Positions 57,042-64,000 of a stretch of DNA of 64,000 nucleotides are shown piece by piece; positions within the stretch are counted from its first letter, which is position 1; every line of letters starts with the position of its first letter. The position numbers and the translations under genes were made by a program. The notes under the pieces were generated by a model, which was not told where the DNA came from, made no database searches, and was given only the letters and a program-made list of their open reading frames with translations. This DNA comes from Myxococcales bacterium. GTDB taxonomy: Bacteria > Myxococcota_A > Bradymonadia > UBA7976 > UBA1532. The stretch is taken from positions 1 to 64,000 of the forward strand of contig JACKDL010000013.1 in assembly GCA_020633555.1 (NCBI GenBank), read 5' to 3'.

Positions 57042-59264
57042 TCAAGGCAGGGCGGCCGCCCTGTCCCGCGCGGCGGCAGCGGCACTCCGCTCCCCCAGAG
57101 CGTCCAGGGCCCGCGCCAGATCACGCCAGGCGAGGGGGTCGCTCGGATCGGCCTGAAGGTGCGCCTCCAGCGCGCGCCGGGCGTCCGCCGGGCGCGCGCG
57201 GGCCAAGGCCATCGCGCCGGTGACCGCGAGCAGGCCAGGGACGGGCGCGCCGGCGGCCACCGCCCGCTGGAAGTGGCCGGCGGCGGCGTCCAGGTCTTCG
57301 GCCGCGAGGGCCACGCGGGCCTGGCCGGCGGCGGCGGTGGCCAGCGCGAGCGCGTCCTGAGGCGCGGCGTAGCGGGTGGCCCCGGCGAAGGCCTGTGCAG
57401 CCGCCTTCAGGTCGGACGCCCGCAAGGCGAGCTGGCCCCACGCGAGCCAGGTGGCGGTGTGGCTGGGGTCATGGGCGGTGCCCTGGCCCAGGGTGGCCCG
57501 CGCTTGGACGCCATCGCCTGTCGCGAGCTGGGCCTTGGCGACGGCGAGCCAGGCGCTCCCCCAATCGGGGCGCAGCGCGAGGGCCGCCTGGGCCGCCGCC
57601 AGGGCCGCGGCGTGGTCGCCTCTGGCCCGATGGACCTGGGCCGCCTGCACATGGAGCTGCGGCACGTCGGGGTGGCGGGCCAACGCCGCCGTCGACAGGG
57701 CCAGCGCCTCGTCGAGCCGGCCCTGCGCCGTCCGCAGCGCCACGACCTGCTCCGCCACGCGCGCGTCGGTGGGGGCCAGCCGCTCCGCGCGGTCCAGGGC
57801 GGCGGCGAGGGTGGTGCCGTCACGCGCGATGGTGGCCACGAAGGCCTGGGCGACCAGCGCCTCGAGGTCGTTGGGCTGCGCCGCCAGCCCCGCGGCGAGG
57901 AGCCGCTGGGCGCGGGCGAGATCCGTGGGGCGCCCCTCGGCCCGCACAGCGTCGGCGTACGCGCGGCCGAGCAGGCGTTGGTGGGCCGGATCGGTGGGCG
58001 CCTCCTGGGGATCGGCCACCCACACCAGGGGGGCATCGGCGGGCACCGCGGGCAAGCTGTGCTCGGCGCTGCGCCGGATGAAGTGATCGGTGACCGACAC
58101 ATGGGGGATGTCGTCCACCGCCGCCACGCGCATGTGGCAGCGCACGCAGTCTGTGCCGCCGCCGCCCGCGCAGGCCGGGCCGTGGGCGGCGCTGTCGGCG
58201 CCGTGGCAGCCGCGGCAAGGGGCCGAGCGATCGGCCCCCGCCTGGGCGCCCGTGGGGTGCGGGTGATGGCAGGTCACGCAGGTGAGCGGCGCACCGCCCG
58301 GGGCGCGACAGGCGCTGTGCCGCAGCCGGGCCCCGTGGCTGGCGATGCCGAAGTCGGCGCCTGCGGCCTGACGCACGAACACGGCCACGTGGTCCTCGAG
58401 ACGGTCACCCGGTCTGAAGCTGGCCCACGGACGGCCCGCTCGGGTCAACCGCACCACGCCCTGGAGGTGGCAGCCTTCGCACACCGCGTTGGCGCGATCG
58501 GGGGGCAGCCGGGCCGGGTTCACCAGTGGCGGTCCGGCGCGCCCGTCGGCGCGGGCGGCGGCGTGGTCGCGGGCGTCGCCGTGGCAGCGAGCGCAGCCGA
58601 TGGCCCCCGGCACGGGGCCCAGCCAGCGGTGGGGGCGGTCGGGATCCTGGGCGGGCGGATCGGCGTGGCAGGCCAGGCAGTCCGCCTGAACGAGCCGGTC
58701 GAAGCCGGGCTGATCGTGCACCGCGTAGCCCGGGCTGAGGTCCCAGGCCTTCGGGCGCGCATACCAGGTCAGGGGCGCCATGAAGAGGGCGCCTGCCCGC
58801 TGCCACAGATACGAGCGGGTGTGCGTCCCCGATCCGACGGCGTAGGCGGCGGTGCGGCGGGTCACGAAGCCGTCGCCCTGGATGGCGAACTGCAGGCCAA
58901 GGCCGGGGCGGTGCGCCACCGACCAGGTGTGGCCATCCACCGGGTGAACGCGGTGCGCGGGGACGCCGGCCGGAGGGGGAGACTGGGGCGTCAGCGGAGC
59001 CAGGCTGCGGCCCATCGCGCCCCGCTGCCAGGCCTCGACCTCGTCGGGATGGCAGTCTGCGCAGCCGGCCTCGGCCGCGTGGGTGGCCGCCCAGTCCGGG
59101 GCGCTCCAAGTCGCCTCCGGTGTCCGCTCTGGCGCCGGTGAGGGCGCCGCCGAGGTGGCGGTGTGCGTGCGGTCACCCCCGCCCTCGGGGGGGGTGGGCG
59201 CCGGCTGGCGCTGGCAGCCGAGCGCCAGGCCCGCCCACAGCAGGGCGGCGGCGCCGCGCCCCAT
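57042..59264 (-). CDS. Seven-CXXCH multihaem cytochrome c lipoprotein with TPR domain
   Basis: The lipobox (LLWAGLALGC) is followed by seven haem motifs in the first about 375 residues: CADCH, CLACH, CARCH, CEGCH, CVTCH, CRGCH and CVRCH. The last 330 residues are helical repeats of the TPR type (PEDLDAAAGHF-like units). The cytochrome half resembles the NrfB/cytochrome c554-type electron carriers, so electron transfer at the outer side of the envelope is likely. TPR fusion suggests contact with another protein. ATG 59264 shares TGATG with the hpt stop. Confidence 0.85.
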   Translation of the reverse strand: MGRGAAALLWAGLALGCQRQPAPTPPEGGGDRTHTATSAAPSPAPERTPEATWSAPDWAATHAAEAGCADCHPDEVEAWQRGAMGRSLAPLTPQSPPPAGVPAHRVHPVDGHTWSVAHRPGLGLQFAIQGDGFVTRRTAAYAVGSGTHTRSYLWQRAGALFMAPLTWYARPKAWDLSPGYAVHDQPGFDRLVQADCLACHADPPAQDPDRPHRWLGPVPGAIGCARCHGDARDHAAARADGRAGPPLVNPARLPPDRANAVCEGCHLQGVVRLTRAGRPWASFRPGDRLEDHVAVFVRQAAGADFGIASHGARLRHSACRAPGGAPLTCVTCHHPHPTGAQAGADRSAPCRGCHGADSAAHGPACAGGGGTDCVRCHMRVAAVDDIPHVSVTDHFIRRSAEHSLPAVPADAPLVWVADPQEAPTDPAHQRLLGRAYADAVRAEGRPTDLARAQRLLAAGLAAQPNDLEALVAQAFVATIARDGTTLAAALDRAERLAPTDARVAEQVVALRTAQGRLDEALALSTAALARHPDVPQLHVQAAQVHRARGDHAAALAAAQAALALRPDWGSAWLAVAKAQLATGDGVQARATLGQGTAHDPSHTATWLAWGQLALRASDLKAAAQAFAGATRYAAPQDALALATAAAGQARVALAAEDLDAAAGHFQRAVAAGAPVPGLLAVTGAMALARARPADARRALEAHLQADPSDPLAWRDLARALDALGERSAAAAARDRAAALP

Positions 59265-59821
59265 CAGGCGGGGAAGGGCGGCTCGTCGTTCACCGCCGCG
59301 CCGATGAAGGGCAGGTTGCGCAGCTTGTCGGCGTAATCCAGCCCGTACCCGATGACGAAGCGGTCCTCGATCTCGAAGCCCACGTAGTCCATGGGCACCG
59401 CCACCCGCGACCGGGCCGGCTTGTGCAGCAGCGTGCAGACCTTCACCGAGGCAGGCAGCCGGGTCATCAGGTTCTGCAGCAGGTACTGCATGGTCAGGCC
59501 CGTGTCGACGATGTCCTCCACCACCAGCACGTGCTTGCCCTTCACCGGGCGGGTGAGGTCCTGGGTCATCTGGACGACGCCGCTGGTTTCCTGGCTGCTG
59601 CCGTAGCTCGACAGGCCCAGGAAGTCGATCTCCACGGGCAGGTCGATGGCGCGGGCCAGATCGGCCAGGAACACGTAGGAGCCCTTCAGGACCCCCACCA
59701 GCACCAGCTCGGTGCCCGGGCCATAGTCGGCGGTGATCTGGGCCCCGAGCGCGCTGATCCGCGCGGCGAGGCTGGGAGCGTCGATGAGGACTTCGATCTT
59801 GGCCGGGTCGTAGAAGGGCAC
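59264..59821 (-). CDS. hpt: Hypoxanthine phosphoribosyltransferase
   Basis: Hpt makes IMP or GMP from hypoxanthine or guanine and PRPP. The 185-residue protein has LVGVLKGSYVFLADLARAI, the PRPP loop LVVEDIVDTGLTMQYLLQNL, and VGFEIEDRFVIGYGLDYADK, as in the family. The length is normal. It lies between upp and the multihaem gene, giving a salvage set of tdk-upp-hpt on the minus strand. Confidence 0.95.
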   Translation of the reverse strand: MPFYDPAKIEVLIDAPSLAARISALGAQITADYGPGTELVLVGVLKGSYVFLADLARAIDLPVEIDFLGLSSYGSSQETSGVVQMTQDLTRPVKGKHVLVVEDIVDTGLTMQYLLQNLMTRLPASVKVCTLLHKPARSRVAVPMDYVGFEIEDRFVIGYGLDYADKLRNLPFIGAAVNDEPPFPA

Positions 59822-59855
59822 AGGGGTCTCCAGGCGTGGGGGGTGCAGGGGGCGA

Positions 59856-60641
59856 TCAGATCCAGCTGTTGTTCATGAGCTCGCCGAAGCCGCCCCCGCC
59901 GGGGACGATGTAGTGGCGCTCGTCGAGGCCGCTCTCGCGATCCCAGTGGGTGCCCGGCACGGTGGCCAACACGTCGGGCGTCGACATGCCGCGATCCAGC
60001 CGCAGGGCATAGATCACCACCTCGGGCGCCGCCTGCTTCAGCCGGCGAATGAACTGGGGCGTGATCACCAGGTTCAGGGTGATGAGGCGCCGCGCCTTGC
60101 CGAACTGGCGGTAGACCTCGATGGCCTTGGCCAGGCTGTTGCCGGTGGCCCCCATGGGATCCGGGAAGAGCACGAAGCAGTCGTCGATGGGCCCACCGAT
60201 CTTGTGGGCGCCCACCGCAGCCCCCGTCACCTGCTCCTCGGCGTCGGTGGTGCGGGCCATGATCAGGTGATCCTGCCGCACCGCCGACGGGTCGAGCACG
60301 GTGTTGAAGGTGTCGTAGCACACCTGGCTGGGCAGGATGCCCGCCCGCGCGATGTCCACCACCACGGTGGGCGTCTGGCGATCCACGATCTCGCCGCGGA
60401 ACACGCCCAGGGGCGTGCTGGCCTTCATGCGGGTGTCCATGGCCACGTTCACGCGGGGGAACGCGTGGCTGATCACGATGCGGATCAGGCTCGTGTAGAG
60501 CTGGTGGACGAGCTGGTTGAAGGTGGGCTGGGTGGTCTCGGGCGAGCAGAGCCGCGCGAGCTGCGTGGTGAGGAACGGGTCGTCGAGCACGTGAACGCCC
60601 TCGCCGTACCGGTGGTCGATCTGCGTCAGGTGCGGGGTCAC
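59856..60641 (-). CDS. upp: Uracil phosphoribosyltransferase
   Basis: The 261-residue protein has the long UPRTase layout: TRMKASTPLGVFRGEIVDRQ, VVDIARAGILPSQVCYDTF, the PRPP loop FPDPMGATGNSLAKAIEVY, and the C-terminal THWDRESGLDERHYIVPG. This kind makes UMP from uracil. It is longer than the 208-residue E. coli enzyme and more like the eukaryote-type UPRTases. GTG 60641 overlaps the tdk stop (GTGA). The PRPP site residues are intact. Confidence 0.85.
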   Translation of the reverse strand: MTPHLTQIDHRYGEGVHVLDDPFLTTQLARLCSPETTQPTFNQLVHQLYTSLIRIVISHAFPRVNVAMDTRMKASTPLGVFRGEIVDRQTPTVVVDIARAGILPSQVCYDTFNTVLDPSAVRQDHLIMARTTDAEEQVTGAAVGAHKIGGPIDDCFVLFPDPMGATGNSLAKAIEVYRQFGKARRLITLNLVITPQFIRRLKQAAPEVVIYALRLDRGMSTPDVLATVPGTHWDRESGLDERHYIVPGGGGFGELMNNSWI

Positions 60642-61258
60642 CGGGCTTGCTCCTGGCCGAGGATCACAATGGGCAGATCCGGCTGGCGAGGCGCCGCCAG
60701 GGGATCGGGGGAGTGGTGGGCCCGGCAGCGGGCCTCGTAGCGGTCCGAGGAGCCCAGCAGCACCTGGCTCTCGTTGGCCGTGAGCCGTTGGGAGCGATGC
60801 GCCGGGTTGCCGCACACCGTGCACACGGCGTGCAGCTTGGTGACGTACTCCGCCAGGCACAGCAGCCGGGGCATGGGCTCGAAGGGCTCGCCGCGGTAGT
60901 CCAGATCGAGGCCCGCACAGATGACCCGGTAGCCGCGATCCGCCAGCTTCTGGGCCACATCGGCGATGGTGTCCTCGAAGAACTGCACCTCGTCGATGCC
61001 CACCACGGCGGTGTCCGCGTGCACCTTGTCCAGGATCTCGCGGGGGTGGTCGCAGACCTGGCTGGGCAGGCGCAGATCCGTGTGGCTCACCACCGCGTCC
61101 CTCGCGTAGCGCGAGTCGGTGCGGGGCTTGAAGATCTGGACCTTCTTGCGCGCGTACATCTCGCGGCGCAGGCGGCTGATGAGCGTCTCGGTCTTGCCGG
61201 AGAACATGCTCCCGCAGATGACCTCGATCCAGCCGACGCCTTGGGGCAGGGGTTGCAT
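60638..61258 (-). CDS. tdk: Thymidine kinase
   Basis: Tdk phosphorylates thymidine for the salvage pathway. The 206-residue type II kinase has the Walker A GSMFSGKTETLISRL, GIDEVQFFED, the lasso region CAGLDLDYRGEPFEPMPRLL and a zinc-knuckle region CTVCG. The second pair is only partly conserved (CRAHH), which may reflect a His ligand. ATG 61258 is used. It is the first gene of the tdk-upp-hpt run. Confidence 0.94.
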   Translation of the reverse strand: MQPLPQGVGWIEVICGSMFSGKTETLISRLRREMYARKKVQIFKPRTDSRYARDAVVSHTDLRLPSQVCDHPREILDKVHADTAVVGIDEVQFFEDTIADVAQKLADRGYRVICAGLDLDYRGEPFEPMPRLLCLAEYVTKLHAVCTVCGNPAHRSQRLTANESQVLLGSSDRYEARCRAHHSPDPLAAPRQPDLPIVILGQEQAR

Positions 61259-61308
61259 GGGGCGGGAGGATAGGGGAGTCCCCCGGCGGCCACAACCGGC
61301 CGGCGCGA

Positions 61309-63465
61309 TCACTCGCGCACGGGGCGGTACACCTCGATCTCCTCGCTCATCCAGCGGCGAAGGTGCCCGTACAGCCGGCGAAACTCGGTGGGCTTCTCGC
61401 GCGACAGGTCCCGGGTCTCGCCCGGATCGACGCTCAGATCGTACAGGGTGTGCTCCCCGAAGGTGATGCCCCACTGCAGCTTGTACGGCCAGTCGATGAT
61501 CACCCGCCGGTCGGAGTGGTTGGAGTCCGCGAGCATCTCGGCGAACACCGGGCGTGGCGTCGGGGCGCGGTCCCCGGCCCAGGCCAACAGCGAGCGCCCG
61601 CGGAGATCGCCCGTCAGGGGTGCGCCCGCCAGATCCAGCAGGGTGGGCGTCACGTCCAGCAGGGGGACGGGCGGCGCCACGGTCCGCGGCGCCAGGCCCG
61701 GGCCCGCGAGCACCAGGGGCACGTGGATCTGGTCATCGAACAGGTGCTGCCCGTGGTAGCGGTAGCCGTGCTCGCCGAAGCCCTCGCCGTGGTCGCTGTG
61801 CACGACCACGTAGGTGCGCCCCTTGAACGGCGCGCCGTCCAGGCGGGCCAGCACGCGCTCGAGCTGCGCGTCCGTGTAGCGGATCTCCTCGTCGTAGCGG
61901 TCCACGTCGGCCTCACCGAAGTCCCAGGCCTCGTGGTCCTTGTAGGCGAAGTGCGGGTCAAACAGGTGGATCCACAGGAAGAAGGGCGTGGGGGATGGGT
62001 CCTGCGCCCGCGTGTCCAGCCACGTCAGCGCACGATCCGCCACCCACTCGCCCGTGAGGCGGAACGCCACCTTGCGGTCCAGGTCCTGCACCAGCTCCAG
62101 ATCCCACTCATCGAAGCCCTGCTGCAGGCCGTACATGCGCTTGAAGAACGGGTGCGCCGGGATGCCCACCGTGCGGTAGCCCACGGCCTTCAGGCGCTCG
62201 GCCAGCATGAGGTTGTCGGGGCGCATCCGCGCCCAGTGATGGTGGCTGCGGATCAGCTCGCTCGTGTAGCGGCTGGCGAACATCGAGGGGATTGAGGCCT
62301 TGGTCTGTGGCCCCTGGGCGTAGGCGCGGGCGAAGCGCAGCCCGCTCGCGGCCAGCCGGTCCAGCGCGGGGGAGGTGGGGCGGTGGTGGCCCCAGGCGCC
62401 CACGTGATCGGCGCGCAGAGTGTCGATGGTCACCAGCACGAGGTTGGGGCGCTCGGCCAGGCGCAGGCCGGCCGGCCGCGGCGCCGCGGCGACCCGGAGC
62501 TGGCGGTGAACGCCAGGGCTGTCGCCGCCGAAGCAGTCGTCGTCGCGGCCGTTGCGGGGGATCTCGCGGGCGCCCGGGTACACCGCCGGATCGGTGTCGT
62601 CGCAGTCCTCGCCGCCCAGCCACCCGGCGTAGCCGTCGCCGTCGCCATCGAACAGCGGCTGCGCCAGATCCACCACCCGCCGGAACACCAGCGAGTGATC
62701 CAGCAGGGCGGCCTGGACCGCGGGCTGGGCGTCGAAGCGGGCCACCGCGTCGGCGACGCCCAGGGCGGCGACCGCGGCGAGGGGGACGGCCAGCCGGGCC
62801 GTGGCGCGGGCCGGCACGCGGCGCGTCACGCGGGCCAGGGCGCCCGTGAGCACGGGCCAGGCCGCCAGGAACACCGGGGGCCAGCGCCCGAGTCGCTGCA
62901 CCAGGGCCGCGTCGCTGGCCGCGCGAAACACCACGGCCCCCAGCAGGGCCAGGAGGGCCGCCAGGGCGAGCGGGCCCGAGACGGGGTGGCGGAGCGCGCG
63001 GTCCAGGCTGGCGAAGGCGCCCCGCAGAGTGCGCGCGAGCGCCCAGGCGGTGCCCACGGCCGGCACCAGGGCGAGCAGCGCGACGGCCGTGGCGGTCGCG
63101 GGCTCGAGCCGGGCCCGGTGGGCCAGCCCCCCCGTGAGCGCCACCACGATGACGAACCCGCTGAGCGCCCACAGGCCCGCCATGGCGTCCGCCAGCGGAT
63201 CGGCCCGCCGGGCCCCCTGGGGGCGCGTCCGGATCCAGACCGCCACCAGCCCGGCGGCGGCCGCCGCGGCGAGGATCCCCGTGAGCAGCAGGGGGGCTGC
63301 GGCGTAGGCGCCGGCCAGCAGCCGCGCGCCGGCGCCGAGCGGGGCGGGGGGCCCAAGGGCCGTCTGGATGCCCTCCACCAGCCCGAGCAGGCAGGCGGCC
63401 AGGACGGCGCCGGTGAAGAGGGCTTGGGCCAAGGCTCCCCCGGAGGGTGGACGGTGCGCGGCCAC
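61309..63465 (-). CDS. Membrane-bound sulfatase-family protein with MopE-like repeat
   Basis: About nine N-terminal membrane segments (residues 10-260) are followed by a MopE-like loop GEDCDDTDPAVYPGAREI. A sulfatase-type domain (about 340-700) comes next, with TIDTLRADHVGAWGHH, SDHGEGFGEHG, PTLLDLAG and YDLSVDPGETRDL. The usual FGly core (CxPSR) is not found; TKASIPSM takes its place, so Thr or Ser may be the nucleophile as in LtaS-type enzymes. The N-terminus is uncertain: GTG 63465 is used and TTG 63540 is possible. A role as phosphoethanolamine or glycerophosphate transferase, or as a sulfatase, cannot be decided. Confidence 0.72.
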   Translation of the reverse strand: MAAHRPPSGGALAQALFTGAVLAACLLGLVEGIQTALGPPAPLGAGARLLAGAYAAAPLLLTGILAAAAAAGLVAVWIRTRPQGARRADPLADAMAGLWALSGFVIVVALTGGLAHRARLEPATATAVALLALVPAVGTAWALARTLRGAFASLDRALRHPVSGPLALAALLALLGAVVFRAASDAALVQRLGRWPPVFLAAWPVLTGALARVTRRVPARATARLAVPLAAVAALGVADAVARFDAQPAVQAALLDHSLVFRRVVDLAQPLFDGDGDGYAGWLGGEDCDDTDPAVYPGAREIPRNGRDDDCFGGDSPGVHRQLRVAAAPRPAGLRLAERPNLVLVTIDTLRADHVGAWGHHRPTSPALDRLAASGLRFARAYAQGPQTKASIPSMFASRYTSELIRSHHHWARMRPDNLMLAERLKAVGYRTVGIPAHPFFKRMYGLQQGFDEWDLELVQDLDRKVAFRLTGEWVADRALTWLDTRAQDPSPTPFFLWIHLFDPHFAYKDHEAWDFGEADVDRYDEEIRYTDAQLERVLARLDGAPFKGRTYVVVHSDHGEGFGEHGYRYHGQHLFDDQIHVPLVLAGPGLAPRTVAPPVPLLDVTPTLLDLAGAPLTGDLRGRSLLAWAGDRAPTPRPVFAEMLADSNHSDRRVIIDWPYKLQWGITFGEHTLYDLSVDPGETRDLSREKPTEFRRLYGHLRRWMSEEIEVYRPVRE

Positions 63466-63541
63466 CGGGGTCGCCGGCGCGGGCCCTGCTGTTATACTCC
63501 ACGGCCCTTCATGGCGGGAGACACCGTTGACGGGAGACAAC

Positions 63542-64000
63542 GTGGGCCGTGCGACCCGACTCTGGCTCGACGCCGCCGTGGCGATCGGCGCCGTGTACCT
63601 GGGGACCTTCGCGCTGATCGCCCTGAGCCGGGCCGCCTACCCGTTCGAGATCGAGTGGATGGAGGGGGGCATGCTCACCCACGCCGCTCGGCTCGTGGAG
63701 GGCCAGCGGATCTACGCGGCGCCGAGCGCCGACTTCGTGCCCTTCTTCTACACCCCCGGCTATCCGGCGCTCTTGGCGCTGCTGGCCAAGCTGGGCTTCG
63801 GGCTCAGCTTCGGGCTGGCCCGCGGCGTGTCCATCCTGGGGACCGCCATCACGCTGGGGCTGTTGTTCCGCATCGGCCAGCGGGAGGCAGGCTGGCGCTA
63901 TGGGGCGCTGGCGGCTGGGATCTACGCCGCGCTCTTCCGTACGAACGGGGCTTTCTACGATCTGGCCCGGCCCGACGCCGTGTTCATGGCGATCCTGGTG
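63542..64000 (+). CDS. GT39-like membrane glycosyltransferase, N-terminal part (3' end outside window)
   Basis: GTG 63542 has GGGAG 5 bases upstream, and the 153 codons seen run without a stop to the edge. There is a first membrane segment (about 9-28), then EIEWMEGGMLTHAARLVEGQ, which fits the acidic extracytoplasmic loop of GT39/ArnT-like transferases that use a polyprenyl-phosphate sugar. More membrane segments follow, with FYTPGYPALLALL and YDLARPDAVF. It is divergent from the sulfatase; both could modify envelope lipids or glycans. The donor and acceptor are unknown. Confidence 0.68.
   Translation, partial: MGRATRLWLDAAVAIGAVYLGTFALIALSRAAYPFEIEWMEGGMLTHAARLVEGQRIYAAPSADFVPFFYTPGYPALLALLAKLGFGLSFGLARGVSILGTAITLGLLFRIGQREAGWRYGALAAGIYAALFRTNGAFYDLARPDAVFMAILV

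Overview
The window is about 64 kb of very GC-rich chromosomal DNA, tightly packed with genes and with no gene-free stretch above 300 bases. It contains no integrase, transposase, insertion sequence, phage gene, CRISPR array or rRNA. It looks like a core-genome segment of a Myxococcota (former deltaproteobacterial) bacterium. The signs are MYXO-CTERM-like tails (GGCQAG, a hydrophobic stretch, then RRKR or RRRR), many lipoproteins, Hanks-type kinases with PEGA repeats, a GYF_2/AgmX-like membrane pseudokinase, Cys- and DxDxDG-rich secreted proteins, and frequent GTG/TTG starts. The species cannot be named from the sequence alone.

Layout: 1-3417 holds the 3' end of glmM, a PdxJ-like gene, nnrE/nnrD and tsaC in one plus-strand run. 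3446-6222 is hutH-hutI on the minus strand. 6323-8006 is a HAD phosphatase, fluC and a GDPD phosphodiesterase, overlapping end to end. 8105-13958 has a ComEA-like protein, two divergent lipoproteins, a pseudokinase, a Cys-rich lipoprotein, a MutT-type Nudix protein and tsaE. 14098-16649 is a MYXO-CTERM surface protein, a sigma factor and a zinc-finger anti-sigma candidate. 16662-18034 has a lipoprotein plus tRNA-Glu and tRNA-Gln with a strong terminator. 18310-29258 is the most lineage-specific part: a matrixin fused to a second secreted domain, a CpXC/HEAT protein, a phosphoesterase, a propeller protein, a HARE-HTH/Mrr-like protein and a membrane-anchored unknown.

29311-33111 is yicC-gmk-rel, linking guanine nucleotides to (p)ppGpp. 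33115-37844 holds an amidohydrolase, an MBL hydrolase, a GH113-like protein, a SPOR protein and a lipoprotein. 37987-46054 is lepA-lepB-pyrR-pyrB-pyrC'-carA-lipoprotein, probably driven from a good sigma-70 promoter before lepA. 46222-53545 has a lipoprotein, trmL, a HEPN-like protein, a large esterase-like lipoprotein, a moaD-moaE fusion, a basic secreted protein and an M16 peptidase. 53639-56926 has a 50-residue membrane protein, a RelA/SpoT-like protein and a PEGA kinase. 57042-61258 is tdk-upp-hpt followed by a seven-CXXCH TPR lipoprotein. The right edge has a membrane sulfatase and the start of a GT39-like membrane protein.

The main theme worth attention is the number of recognisable enzyme folds whose catalytic residues are missing: PdxJ, the kinase at 9762, dihydroorotase, the Mrr-like domain and an NlpC/CHAP-like lipoprotein. 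Three architectures are also unusual: a matrixin with an internal sorting-signal-like segment, an esterase whose two halves appear in permuted order, and a second RelA/SpoT-like protein.
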